Positions 25,913 through 34,602 of a stretch of 64,000 nt of DNA are shown here, piece by piece. The DNA comes from Sphingomonas sp. Leaf230 (GTDB lineage: Bacteria; Pseudomonadota; Alphaproteobacteria; Sphingomonadales; Sphingomonadaceae). The DNA lies in contig NZ_LMKW01000010.1 of NCBI RefSeq assembly GCF_001421745.1, positions 153,131 to 217,130 on the forward strand, read 5' to 3'. How positions within the stretch are numbered: the stretch's first letter is position 1; every line of letters starts with the position of its first letter. Below the pieces are notes generated by a model. That model saw nothing but the letters and a program-made list of their open reading frames with translations, searched no databases and was not told the origin of the DNA. The translations under genes were made by a program, and so were the position numbers.

Positions 25913-27826
25913 TCAACGTATTAGCGGAAGGCTGATGTAACTTTCGTCGAGTCCGGCGACCGTCACCTTCTGCGTCACCTTCACGTAATCCTTCGGTTGC
26001 GCGAAGAAGATGTTCGGGACGAAGGTCTGCGGGTTGCGATCGTAGAGCGGGAACCAGCTCGACTGGACCTGCACCATGATCTTGTGCCCAGGCAGGAAGA
26101 CGTGGTTGGTGGTCGGCAGCGCGAACTTGTATTTGAGCGGCACGTTCGCCGCGATCGGCTTGGCCACGGCCAGATCCTCGCGATAGCGCCCGCGGAAGAT
26201 GTCCATCGCCACCGATAGTTGATAGCCCGCCATCGCCTTGTCGCCGGGGTTTACGTCCGGATACACGTCGATGAGCTTCACCACCCAGTCGCTGTCGGTG
26301 CCGCTGGTCGAGGCGGTCAGGTTCACCTCCGGAACACCCGCGATCGTTGTCGGCGTCGTAAGCGCATCGGTGGTGAAGGTCAGCACGTCAGGCCGGCCGG
26401 AGACCGCGCGCTGGTCGTCGACCAGCCACTGTTTCCAGGTCGATCCGCTCGCATAGGTCGGCAGCGTCGGGCGCACGCGGTAGCCGACCGGCGTGGCCGG
26501 ATCGGAGATGTAATCCGCGGTCGTCGCCGCGCCACCAGCCGCCTGGAACCCGAGCGTGCCACCGGGCTTGAGGTAAAGCGGCGTCCCCGCGGCCTGCGCG
26601 GTCGGCCATTTGTCGAGCCCCTGCCACTCGTTGCGGCCCGACTGGAACATCGTCACCGGCGCGACGTCCATCGCCGGCTGGTCGCTCTTCAAATAATGCG
26701 CGAGGAACGGCGCGAGGACGTGCCAGCGCCACCATTTGGCGGTGTCGGCATCCCATTTGATCGCGCCCAGCGCGCTGCCGTCGCGCACCTCCTGCCCGTG
26801 ATACCAGGGGCCCATCGACAGATAGACCATGTCGTTGGCGGTGTCCTTGGGCTCCAGCGCGCGGTAGACTGCAGGCGCACCGTAGATGTCCTCCTGATCC
26901 CACAACCCGCCGACGATCAGCGTCGGTACCTTCAATGGCTGGCCGGCGAGCACGGTGTCCATCGCTTGGCTCGACCAGAACGAGTCGTAGGCGGGATGCT
27001 GCGTGATCTTGCGCCAGAAGCCGAGCTGTTCGAGGCCTTGTGCCTTGCCGATCGCGCCCGCCGAGCCACCCTTGAGGTAATAGTCATAGTCGTCGGCGGT
27101 GTCGGTGATCCACGGCGTGCCGGCATCCTTGGTCGCCTCCTGCCCGAGGATGTAGGGCATCATGCCCTCGCGGAACGCGCCGTTGTGGAACCAGTCGTCG
27201 CCCCGCCAGCCATCGACCATCGGGTTCATCGGCACCGACACCTTCAACGCCGGATGCGGGTTGATCAGCGCCATCAGCGGCAGGAAGCCGTCATAGCTGA
27301 TCCCGCTGATTCCGACGCGGCCGTTCGATTCGGGGACGTGCTTCACCAGCCAGTCGATCGTGTCGTAGGTGTCCGTCGAATCGTCGGTCTTGGTCGGGTT
27401 CTGCGCAGTCCCGGCGCGCGCGGGGTTCATCATGTAGATGCCCTCGGAAGCGTGCATGCCGCGAACGTCCTGGATCACGCGGATAAAGCCCGCTGCGGCA
27501 ATCACGTCGCCCGCGCCGTCGCCGTGTTCGAGGATGCCGGCATAGGTGCCGCTGTCGACCTTGGTCTGGCCGTCGGCGTCATAGGGCGTGCGGGTCATCA
27601 AGATGCCGGCATCCTTCGCGCCCTTCGGTACGATGATGACGGTGTGGAGCTTCACTCCGTCCCGCATCGGAATCTCGACCACCTTGCGCACATAGTCGTA
27701 GCCGACGTCGCGCGGCGCCATCTTGGCGGGGCGTTCGTCGTAGTTCTGCGCGGTCGCGGGAGTGGTTGTCGCGGTAGCCAGCGCGGCGATGGCGCAGGCG
27801 GCAAACAGACGGGTCGTCAATTTCAT
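25913..27826 (-). CDS. CocE/NonD (S15) hydrolase, alpha-amino-acid ester hydrolase-like, secreted
   Basis: 637 residues. The signal peptide is about 1-26 (TTPATAQN). An alpha/beta-hydrolase domain carries nucleophile Ser177 in GISYDG. GLWDQED supplies Asp310 followed by Glu312 and Asp313. This D-x-E-D arrangement matches the catalytic Asp and the carboxylate cluster that binds the substrate alpha-amino group in alpha-amino-acid ester hydrolases. A helical cap and a C-terminal jelly-roll (after about 400) complete the X-Pro peptidase C-terminal architecture. Such enzymes hydrolyse or acylate beta-lactam-type amides and amino-acid esters. The physiological substrate is unknown. The small downstream gap carries a strong hairpin. 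Confidence 0.87.
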   Translation of the reverse strand: MKLTTRLFAACAIAALATATTTPATAQNYDERPAKMAPRDVGYDYVRKVVEIPMRDGVKLHTVIIVPKGAKDAGILMTRTPYDADGQTKVDSGTYAGILEHGDGAGDVIAAAGFIRVIQDVRGMHASEGIYMMNPARAGTAQNPTKTDDSTDTYDTIDWLVKHVPESNGRVGISGISYDGFLPLMALINPHPALKVSVPMNPMVDGWRGDDWFHNGAFREGMMPYILGQEATKDAGTPWITDTADDYDYYLKGGSAGAIGKAQGLEQLGFWRKITQHPAYDSFWSSQAMDTVLAGQPLKVPTLIVGGLWDQEDIYGAPAVYRALEPKDTANDMVYLSMGPWYHGQEVRDGSALGAIKWDADTAKWWRWHVLAPFLAHYLKSDQPAMDVAPVTMFQSGRNEWQGLDKWPTAQAAGTPLYLKPGGTLGFQAAGGAATTADYISDPATPVGYRVRPTLPTYASGSTWKQWLVDDQRAVSGRPDVLTFTTDALTTPTTIAGVPEVNLTASTSGTDSDWVVKLIDVYPDVNPGDKAMAGYQLSVAMDIFRGRYREDLAVAKPIAANVPLKYKFALPTTNHVFLPGHKIMVQVQSSWFPLYDRNPQTFVPNIFFAQPKDYVKVTQKVTVAGLDESYISLPLIR

Positions 27827-27851
27827 TTTCTTCTTCCTTCCCTCCCGGACT

Positions 27852-27894
27852 GAAAAAGAAAAAGGCCCGCCTTTCCGTGTGGAAAGACGAGCCC
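27852..27894 (-). terminator. Intrinsic terminator after the 99-residue gene
   Basis: Read on the minus strand, GGGCTCGTCTTTCC (27894-27881) pairs, with a few mismatches, with GGAAAGGCGGGCC (27876-27864) around ACAC. TTTTTC-rich sequence follows (complement of 27852-27863). Confidence 0.75.
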
Positions 27895-27915
27895 CTCTCG
27901 TAGCAATTCAGGCGA

Positions 27916-28215
27916 TCAGGCCGTCCGCGTGCCGGTCAGCGGGAAGCTGCCGAAAGCGCCGGCCGCGACGCTGCCCTTTAGGACGTCGTCCTCGACGGTC
28001 GCCTTGCAGTCGAGCGTCATCGGCATCGGCACGGTCATGCTCTGCTTCCAGGTGATCGTGTCGCCATCGACGTCACCGGTGACGTCCATGCCACCCATCG
28101 CACCCGACACCGCACCGGTGAAGGTGTTGCCGGCGCTGTTGACGGTCAACGTCATCTTCTGATCGCCCAGCGGCGATTTGACCACGCAATCCCAGCTGCC
28201 ATCGACGTTTGCCAT
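27916..28215 (-). CDS. Small protein of unknown function (99 residues)
   Basis: 99 residues, no signal peptide. WDCVVKSPLGDQKMTLTV, TGAVSGAMGGMDVTGDVDG and ITWKQSMTVPMPMTLDCKATVE suggest an all-beta sheet protein with short repeats. I do not recognise a named family. AGGAGAG lies just before the ATG. It follows the M16 peptidase by 17 bp on the same strand and ends before an intrinsic terminator, so it is likely the last gene of that transcript. Confidence 0.72.
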   Translation of the reverse strand: MANVDGSWDCVVKSPLGDQKMTLTVNSAGNTFTGAVSGAMGGMDVTGDVDGDTITWKQSMTVPMPMTLDCKATVEDDVLKGSVAAGAFGSFPLTGTRTA

Positions 28216-28232
28216 TGCTCTCTCTCCTGAAA

Positions 28233-31064
28233 CTATTTGGCGCCGGCTACCGACGCCGCGGGGATGACCTCGACCGGGAGGCCGATGCTGTCAAGCTGCG
28301 GGCGCACCGTCTTCGCATCGCCGACCACGACCCAGATCGTCTTCTTCGGGTCGAGCGCCTGCTGGATCGCCGTGTTGAGTTGCGGCAGGTTAAGGCCCTG
28401 GTATCGCTGCGTGATCGTCGCATAGTAATTGTCGGGTCGCTTGAGCAGATCGTTCTGCTGCATCGCGCCCAGAACCGCGTCGGACGTCTCGAAATTACCC
28501 GAAAGCGAGCGGATCGCGCCATTGATCGCCCGGTCGAACTCCGCCTGGGTCATCGGCTCCTTGCCGAGGAACGCGCCGATATCGCTGCGCAGTGCAGCGA
28601 TCGACGGACCGGTCTGGTCCGCCTGCACCGGTGCCGACAGGATGTACGGCGCGGCGTTCTCCGACTGCTGGAAGCGACCCGAGACGCCGTAGGACCAGTG
28701 CTTGCTCTCGCGCAGGTCCATGTTGACGCGGCCGAGGAAGCTGCCGCCGAGCGCATCGTTCGCGGTCGCGATCGGCAACAGGTCCTGCGTGCCCTTGAGG
28801 CCCGTTGGCACGCCCGCGATGATCAGCGACTGCGGGCTGTCGGGCCGGTCGATCAGGACGATCTTCGGCGCGGACGGCGTCACGCCCGCGGGGAACGCCT
28901 TCACGCCCGCCGCACCCGTCGGCCGCCACGTCCCGAACCGCGCGTCGAGCGCCGCCTTCACCTCGGCAAGCGGACGATCGCTGACGACGAAGATCTTCGC
29001 CTTGTCGGGCCGTAGCCATGCCTGCTGGAACGCGACCAGATCGGCACGGGTCAGCGCAGCCACCGCCGTCGGATCACCACTGCCCTGCGCCTTTGCATAG
29101 GGCGAGTTCGGCCCGAGCAGCGGCGGCAGCACGCGCGTTGCCAGCCCCTGCGGGCTGGTCAGTTCCTGCGCGATCTGTGCGAGCTGCTGGTTCTTGACGC
29201 GCGCGACCTCGGCATCGGCGAACGCGGGGTTCTGCGCGATGTCGGCGAACAGGTCGACAGCGGGTGCGAGATTGGCACTCGGCACCTGCAACGACAGGAA
29301 GGTCCGGTCGTTTGACGCGCCCGTGCCGATCTCCGCGCCGAGACGCTCCTTCGCTTCGGCCAGCGCGACCGAATTGCGGGTCGGCGTGCCCTCGTCCATC
29401 ATCGACAGCGTCAGTTGCTGTGTGCCGAGCTTGCCGGGGACATCGGCCGCGACGCCCGCGTCGAAGCTGAGCACCGCCTGCGTGACGGGAACGGCGGTGC
29501 GCTGTGCGTAGACCAGCTCGATACCGTTCGCGAGGCGGGTACGCTGGACCGCCGGGAAGCTGAGGCCGGCGACGGTGCCGACGCCGGGCAGCGGCCCGCG
29601 CGTGCCCTTGAACGGCACGTCTGCGGCGGGTGGCACGTCGACCTTGGGGGGCACGACCGCGTTGGCATAGGCATCGCGCGGTCCGGGCACGACGGTCAGC
29701 GAATAGGCCGGGCGCGACAGCCACTTCGCCGCCGCCGCACGCACGCTCGCCGGCGTTTCGGCTGCGAGCTGCAGGAGCTGTTTCTTGTAGAAGCCCGGAT
29801 CGTTCGAATACAGCGCGCCTTCGGCCAGCGTCACCGCCTTGCCGCCGAACCCGCCGACGGACTCCAAGCCCTCCATCGTGCTCGCTGCGGTGGTCGTCGC
29901 GACCCGGCTCACCTCGTCCGCGGTCGGCCCGTTCTTGATGAAGTCCGCCATGATCTCGTCGATCCGCTTCGACACGAGCGCAGGGTCGACGCCTTGGCGA
30001 ACGATCGCACGGATGCCGAACATGCCGAGCTGGCTGAAGCTGCGGTTATAGGCGGAAATGCTGACGACGAGCTTCTCCTTCTTGACCAGCGCGGTGTCGA
30101 ACCGGCTGCTGGCGAGGCCGCCGAGCACGCCCGCCGCGACGTCGAGCGCCGTGCCATCCTTGTCGTTCAGGCCCGGCACCACCCAGTTGCGGCTGACCAT
30201 GACGGCGGCGACGCGGTCCTTGATCGTCTCGCTGACCGGGGCAGGCAGGGTCGGGATCGGCGCGGGCGGGACGATGCTCTCGGGGCCCTTCGGGATGCCG
30301 CCGAAATACTTCTCCGCGAGCCGCTTGGCGGTCGCCGCATCGACGTCGCCGGCGATTACGAGCACCGCGTTGTTCGGGCCGTAATGATCCTTGAACCAGT
30401 CCTTCACCGTCTGCAGCGAGGCGGCGTCGAGATCCGCCATCGAGCCGATCGTGGTGTGGCCGTACGGGTGATCCGCGGGGAACAGGCCCTCGGTAATCTT
30501 GTACTGGGTCAGGCCGTAGGGCTGATTGTCGCCCTGGCGCTTCTCGTTCTGGACGACGCCGCGCTGCTCGTCGAGCACACCCTGCGTGATCGCGCCGGTG
30601 AGATAGCCCATCCGGTCGGATTCGAGGAACAGCGCGCGGTCGAGCGCCGCGGTCGGCACCGTCTCGAAGTAATTGGTGCGATCGAAATAGGTGGTGCCGT
30701 TGAAGTCGGTCGCGCCGACCTGTTTCAGCGGTTCGAAGAAATCGCCGGGTGCGTTCTCGGACCCGTTGAACATCAGATGCTCGAACAGATGCGCGAAGCC
30801 GGTCTTGCCCTTGGGTTCGAACTTCGATCCGACGTTGTACCAGACGCTGACTGCGACGACGGGTGCCTTGCGGTCGGTGTGCACGACGACGCGCAGGCCG
30901 TTCTTCAGCGTGAACTGCTGGTAGGGGATATCGACCGACTTGACGAGATCCGCGACCGGTGCAGGCTTTGCCGCAGGAGTTGCTGTGCGCTGGCCCTGAC
31001 CGAATGCGGGCGAGACGAGAGCAATTGCGGCGACGCCGGCAAGCGCGGTCATTTTCAAAGCCAT
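28233..31064 (-). CDS. M16 family metallopeptidase (pitrilysin/insulinase), secreted, two-repeat
   Basis: 943 residues. Residues 1-22 are a signal peptide. The N-terminal M16 unit (about 45-470) has the inverted zinc motif HLFEH (His92, Glu95, His96). The C-terminal half (about 500-930) is a second, non-catalytic M16 unit lacking that motif, as usual in fused M16B-type proteins. Probably periplasmic, degrading peptides. Start ATG 31064 (MALKMTALAG). Confidence 0.92.
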   Translation of the reverse strand: MALKMTALAGVAAIALVSPAFGQGQRTATPAAKPAPVADLVKSVDIPYQQFTLKNGLRVVVHTDRKAPVVAVSVWYNVGSKFEPKGKTGFAHLFEHLMFNGSENAPGDFFEPLKQVGATDFNGTTYFDRTNYFETVPTAALDRALFLESDRMGYLTGAITQGVLDEQRGVVQNEKRQGDNQPYGLTQYKITEGLFPADHPYGHTTIGSMADLDAASLQTVKDWFKDHYGPNNAVLVIAGDVDAATAKRLAEKYFGGIPKGPESIVPPAPIPTLPAPVSETIKDRVAAVMVSRNWVVPGLNDKDGTALDVAAGVLGGLASSRFDTALVKKEKLVVSISAYNRSFSQLGMFGIRAIVRQGVDPALVSKRIDEIMADFIKNGPTADEVSRVATTTAASTMEGLESVGGFGGKAVTLAEGALYSNDPGFYKKQLLQLAAETPASVRAAAAKWLSRPAYSLTVVPGPRDAYANAVVPPKVDVPPAADVPFKGTRGPLPGVGTVAGLSFPAVQRTRLANGIELVYAQRTAVPVTQAVLSFDAGVAADVPGKLGTQQLTLSMMDEGTPTRNSVALAEAKERLGAEIGTGASNDRTFLSLQVPSANLAPAVDLFADIAQNPAFADAEVARVKNQQLAQIAQELTSPQGLATRVLPPLLGPNSPYAKAQGSGDPTAVAALTRADLVAFQQAWLRPDKAKIFVVSDRPLAEVKAALDARFGTWRPTGAAGVKAFPAGVTPSAPKIVLIDRPDSPQSLIIAGVPTGLKGTQDLLPIATANDALGGSFLGRVNMDLRESKHWSYGVSGRFQQSENAAPYILSAPVQADQTGPSIAALRSDIGAFLGKEPMTQAEFDRAINGAIRSLSGNFETSDAVLGAMQQNDLLKRPDNYYATITQRYQGLNLPQLNTAIQQALDPKKTIWVVVGDAKTVRPQLDSIGLPVEVIPAASVAGAK

Positions 31065-31182
31065 ATGCGAACATTACCCCGTGTTTCAGAATGATATCGT
31101 CGCAGCATAGCCACGCTTTGTCGCCGGGCAACAGATAGATATATCGAATTTCGAGGAGGTTCTCGACGGTGCATCGTACGTC

Positions 31183-32424
31183 TTACAGGTACCGCCACCA
31201 CCAGCCGGTATGGGTCCGTTTGAACTGTCCGAACCACCGGCACGCGAACCAGCACGGCACGGCGGCGGCGGCGGCAACGAGCCAGATCGAGGCAACGTTC
31301 GGGACGCTGACCAGCCCCTTGATCGCACCGCCCGTCACCGCGCCGGTCAGGCTGTTCGCGCCGTGGAGCAGGAAGAGGTGCAGGATGTAGAAGAACAACG
31401 GCGCCGATCCGAACACTACCAGTACGCGGTTCAGCCGCGCCGATGTGCGCTCGAACGCCGCGAGAAGCAGCATGCCGATGCCGAGCGTGAGCAGGATGAA
31501 ATCTGCGGACGGCGGATATTTGGTGAGGTTGAGGATGCTCATGATCGTCGCGAGCGGTGTCTTGCCGACCTGCCATGGCAGCGGCTCGCCGTAGCCGTTG
31601 ATCGCGCGCAGTACCGCGAACAACGCGAGCGCCGCAGCGCCGGTCACCACCAGGCGGCGGCGACGAACGTCTTGGTCGACTTGCCGCGCGAACCACGGCC
31701 CGATCGACCAGCCGAGCGCGATGACTCCGATCCAGGGCAGCAACGGATAGGACGTCCGCGCCCGCGCGCCGAACGGCAGGTCGATGAACCCGCGGTCGTG
31801 CAACATGCTCCAGGCGACGTAGCCCGGCTGGTCGGGTGTGAAAATGATCGGATCGAGCAGATTGTGGCCCAGCACGATCGCCAGCCCGAGGACGAGCACG
31901 GCGATGCGCGGAAGATGGACCAGCGCCGCCAGGGCGATCATCGACAGCCCGATCACCCAGATCACCTGGAGATAGACGATCGCGGGGGTGGGATCGAACG
32001 ACCAGGCGAAATTGACGACCGTCACTTCGAGCGCGACGAGGAACAGCCCGCGCTTCAGCAGGAACGACGACGCCGCTGTCCTGCCGCCGCCGGCATCTCC
32101 GCCGCGCGAGTCCGCGTACAACGACGCCGCGAGCCCGGTCAGCAACACGAAGACGGGTGCACACAGATGCGCCGTGAGCCGCGTGAAGAACAGGGTGGGC
32201 GGCGTCGCGGGCAACGCCATCGGGTCGCTCACCTGCATAGGGTAATAGAAGAGTTCGCGGGTGTGATCGACGAGCATCAGCAGCATCACGAACCCGCGCA
32301 ACGCATCGACCGAGACGATCCGCATGCGCTTGGAGGGCGCGCCCGTCGGCGCTTGCACAGGGGTAGCGGATGCTGAGGCGGGCGTTCCGGCGACGTTGGG
32401 TATCGGACTGAAAACGGTTGACAA
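31183..32424 (-). CDS. HGSNAT-like (DUF1624) membrane acyltransferase
   Basis: 413 residues with about ten hydrophobic segments. A proline/alanine-rich N-terminal tail (1-33) precedes IVSVDALRGFVMLLMLVDHTRELFY, the signature of the heparan-alpha-glucosaminide N-acetyltransferase catalytic family. SYPLLPWIGVIALGW and FYILHLFLLHG follow. It likely transfers an acyl group across the inner membrane to an unknown acceptor. Divergent from a TonB-dependent receptor with only 57 bp between them. Confidence 0.82.
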   Translation of the reverse strand: MSTVFSPIPNVAGTPASASATPVQAPTGAPSKRMRIVSVDALRGFVMLLMLVDHTRELFYYPMQVSDPMALPATPPTLFFTRLTAHLCAPVFVLLTGLAASLYADSRGGDAGGGRTAASSFLLKRGLFLVALEVTVVNFAWSFDPTPAIVYLQVIWVIGLSMIALAALVHLPRIAVLVLGLAIVLGHNLLDPIIFTPDQPGYVAWSMLHDRGFIDLPFGARARTSYPLLPWIGVIALGWSIGPWFARQVDQDVRRRRLVVTGAAALALFAVLRAINGYGEPLPWQVGKTPLATIMSILNLTKYPPSADFILLTLGIGMLLLAAFERTSARLNRVLVVFGSAPLFFYILHLFLLHGANSLTGAVTGGAIKGLVSVPNVASIWLVAAAAAVPCWFACRWFGQFKRTHTGWWWRYL

Positions 32425-32448
32425 GATCGAAGCACCTCCGCCAATCGC

Positions 32449-32459
32449 GATGTTACATC
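32449..32459. promoter_or_regulatory. Candidate operator palindrome in a 57-bp divergent promoter
   Basis: GATGT-T-ACATC is a perfect hyphenated palindrome in the very short region between the divergent acyltransferase and TonB receptor genes. A regulator controlling both is possible. Short palindromes also occur by chance. Confidence 0.3.
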
Positions 32460-32481
32460 ATCACAGAGAAGGCAACATTTT

Positions 32482-34581
32482 TTGTCGACGCGTCCACGAT
32501 CGATCGCCTTCGCGAGCATTTTTCTGCTGCTCGCCTGTCCCGTTCCTGCCGAGGCGCAGGACAAGACCGACCGCGAGCCGGAGCGCGAGGAACGGCGGGT
32601 CGATGGCGAGGCCGAGACGATCGTCGTTCTCGGCACGCGCAGCACGCGGGCGGATCGGACCTTGTCATCGGACCTCGCCACCGAACGCATGTCGCAATCC
32701 AGCCGCTCGCTCGAACGCGACCTGCTCACTGCGGCGGGGACGTACCGGCTCGGCGATGCGCTCGAACTCGTCAGCGGCGTCAGCAACCAGAACAACCGCG
32801 GCGGCTTTCTCGACAATTTCGCGATCCGCGGGTTCCTCGGCACGCCCGACGGCGGCGCCGAATATTATGTCGACGGGTTCCTCGCCAATCGTGGCCTCGC
32901 GCCGCCGCGCGATCCGGCGACGACCGAGCGGATCGAGGTGTTGAAGGGGCCGGCCGGCGCGCTGTTCGGCGACATCGATCCGGGCGGCCGCGTCAACATC
33001 GTCAGCAAGACGCCGCGCTTCACGCCCAGCGCGACCGCGACGTTCACCTATGGCTCGTTCGACACGCGCCGGGTCGAGATCGACGCGACGGGTCCGCTGT
33101 CCGACACGATCGCCGCGCGGATCGTCGTCGCCACCGAGGACAGCGATGGCTGGCGCGATTTCGTGCCGTTGCGCCGCCGCGTCGTCGCGCCCTCGCTGAC
33201 CTGGGCACCGCGCGATGGCCTTCGGCTGACCTATGTCGGCGAGATCACGCGGTTCGACGCGCCGTTCGATCGCGGCATCCCGGCGATCGGCGGCGACGCC
33301 AACGCGCTGCCAAGATCGCGCTTCTATGGCGAGCCCGGCGACGGCACGACGCGGTTTCGCAACCAGCGTCACCAACTGACCGGCGAGGCGCAGCTCGACG
33401 ACCGCATCTCGCTCAATGGCGGCGTGGCCTGGCGGACGGGATCGCTCCGCGGGTTCTCGTCCGACCAGTCGCGGCTCGTCGGCGGCCAGACGCTGTGGCG
33501 ACAGCGGCGCGCGCGCGACTATACCGTCGACGATCTGTCCGCGCGGCTGGAACTGACCGGACGGTTCGGCGCGCACCGTGCCAGCGTCGGCGTGAAGGGC
33601 TATACGCTCGACTATCACGAGGGACTGTTGCGGCGGAACCCGACCGCGACCAACCCGCACGCGATCGACGTGTTCGCGCCGGTCTACGGCGGGCAGGCGC
33701 TGCCGCTGGCGCCGTTCACGGACAATGACGAGACGCGGCGGTCCGCCACGCTGTATGCGCAGGACATGTGGGACGTGACGGATCGGTTCACGCTGACGGG
33801 CGGCGTTCGCTTCGACGCGTATCGCCAGCAGATCCACAACAACCGTACCGGCGTGGTCGGGCGCACGGTCGACGAGCCGGTGAACTTCCGGCTGGGTGGC
33901 CGATACGCGCTGAGCGACGTCTTCGCCGTCCATGCGAACTGGGGCGAGAGCTTCCTGCTCAACTCGGGTACGGGGCGCGACAATCAGGGATTCTCACCCG
34001 AACGCGGCAAGGGGTACGAAATCGGCGGCACGGCCGCATTGCCGGGCGTGGACATCGCGGTGACGTATTTCAACATCGCCAAGCGCGACATCCTGACCAA
34101 CGATCCGGTCGATCCGAACTTCCTCGCGCCGGTCGGCAAGCTGTCGAGCAAGGGCATCGAGTTCGACGCCTCGGTGCGCCTGGCGAAGCGCTGGCAGGTC
34201 GTCGCGAACTATGCGTGGACGCGCGCGCGGACCGACGACAGCATCTTCGCGACCGACCGCGTGCTGAACGTGCCCGAACATGCCGCGACGCTGTTCGCGA
34301 TCGGGCGCTTCCTCGACGACGAGGGGCGTGGGCCCTCGATCAGCGCCGGTGCCAGCTATGTGGGCAAGCGGGCGGGCGCGATCGATACCAGCGGGCTCGT
34401 CCTGCCCGACTATGTGAAGGCCAAGGCGGCGGTCGAATACGCGGTCTCGCGGCGCCTGTCGGTGCGCGCCGAGGCCGACAACCTGTTCGACGCCCGGTTC
34501 GCGCAGAGTTCGTACAGCCCGGTGTGGATCTTCCCGGGGGCACCGCGGACGGTCCGGCTGTCGGTCCGACTGAGCCAGTGA
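32482..34581 (+). CDS. TonB-dependent siderophore receptor
   Basis: 699 residues. The signal peptide is about 1-25 (PAEAQ). The TonB-box-like ETIVVLGTR precedes the plug domain (about 60-200), with FAIRGFLGTPDG, YYVDGFLANRG, IEVLKGPAGALFGDIDPGGRVNIV (FhuE/FpvA-like). The barrel ends in VRLSVRLSQ with a C-terminal aromatic-poor strand. Likely imports ferric siderophores; the ligand is unknown. The start is TTG 32482 (MSTRPRS), with AGAAGG upstream; no better codon exists before the signal peptide. Confidence 0.9.
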   Translation: MSTRPRSIAFASIFLLLACPVPAEAQDKTDREPEREERRVDGEAETIVVLGTRSTRADRTLSSDLATERMSQSSRSLERDLLTAAGTYRLGDALELVSGVSNQNNRGGFLDNFAIRGFLGTPDGGAEYYVDGFLANRGLAPPRDPATTERIEVLKGPAGALFGDIDPGGRVNIVSKTPRFTPSATATFTYGSFDTRRVEIDATGPLSDTIAARIVVATEDSDGWRDFVPLRRRVVAPSLTWAPRDGLRLTYVGEITRFDAPFDRGIPAIGGDANALPRSRFYGEPGDGTTRFRNQRHQLTGEAQLDDRISLNGGVAWRTGSLRGFSSDQSRLVGGQTLWRQRRARDYTVDDLSARLELTGRFGAHRASVGVKGYTLDYHEGLLRRNPTATNPHAIDVFAPVYGGQALPLAPFTDNDETRRSATLYAQDMWDVTDRFTLTGGVRFDAYRQQIHNNRTGVVGRTVDEPVNFRLGGRYALSDVFAVHANWGESFLLNSGTGRDNQGFSPERGKGYEIGGTAALPGVDIAVTYFNIAKRDILTNDPVDPNFLAPVGKLSSKGIEFDASVRLAKRWQVVANYAWTRARTDDSIFATDRVLNVPEHAATLFAIGRFLDDEGRGPSISAGASYVGKRAGAIDTSGLVLPDYVKAKAAVEYAVSRRLSVRAEADNLFDARFAQSSYSPVWIFPGAPRTVRLSVRLSQ

Positions 34582-34602
34582 TCCGCGGCGAACGTTGCCC
34601 CG

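Noticed and set aside
26219..27853. 544-codon plus-strand frame opposite the S15 hydrolase
   Set aside because: Arg/Val/His-rich antisense translation without any recognisable motif; the minus-strand enzyme has a full catalytic set.
29415..31094. 559-codon plus-strand frame opposite the M16 peptidase
   Set aside because: Antisense shadow of the M16 gene, no domain.
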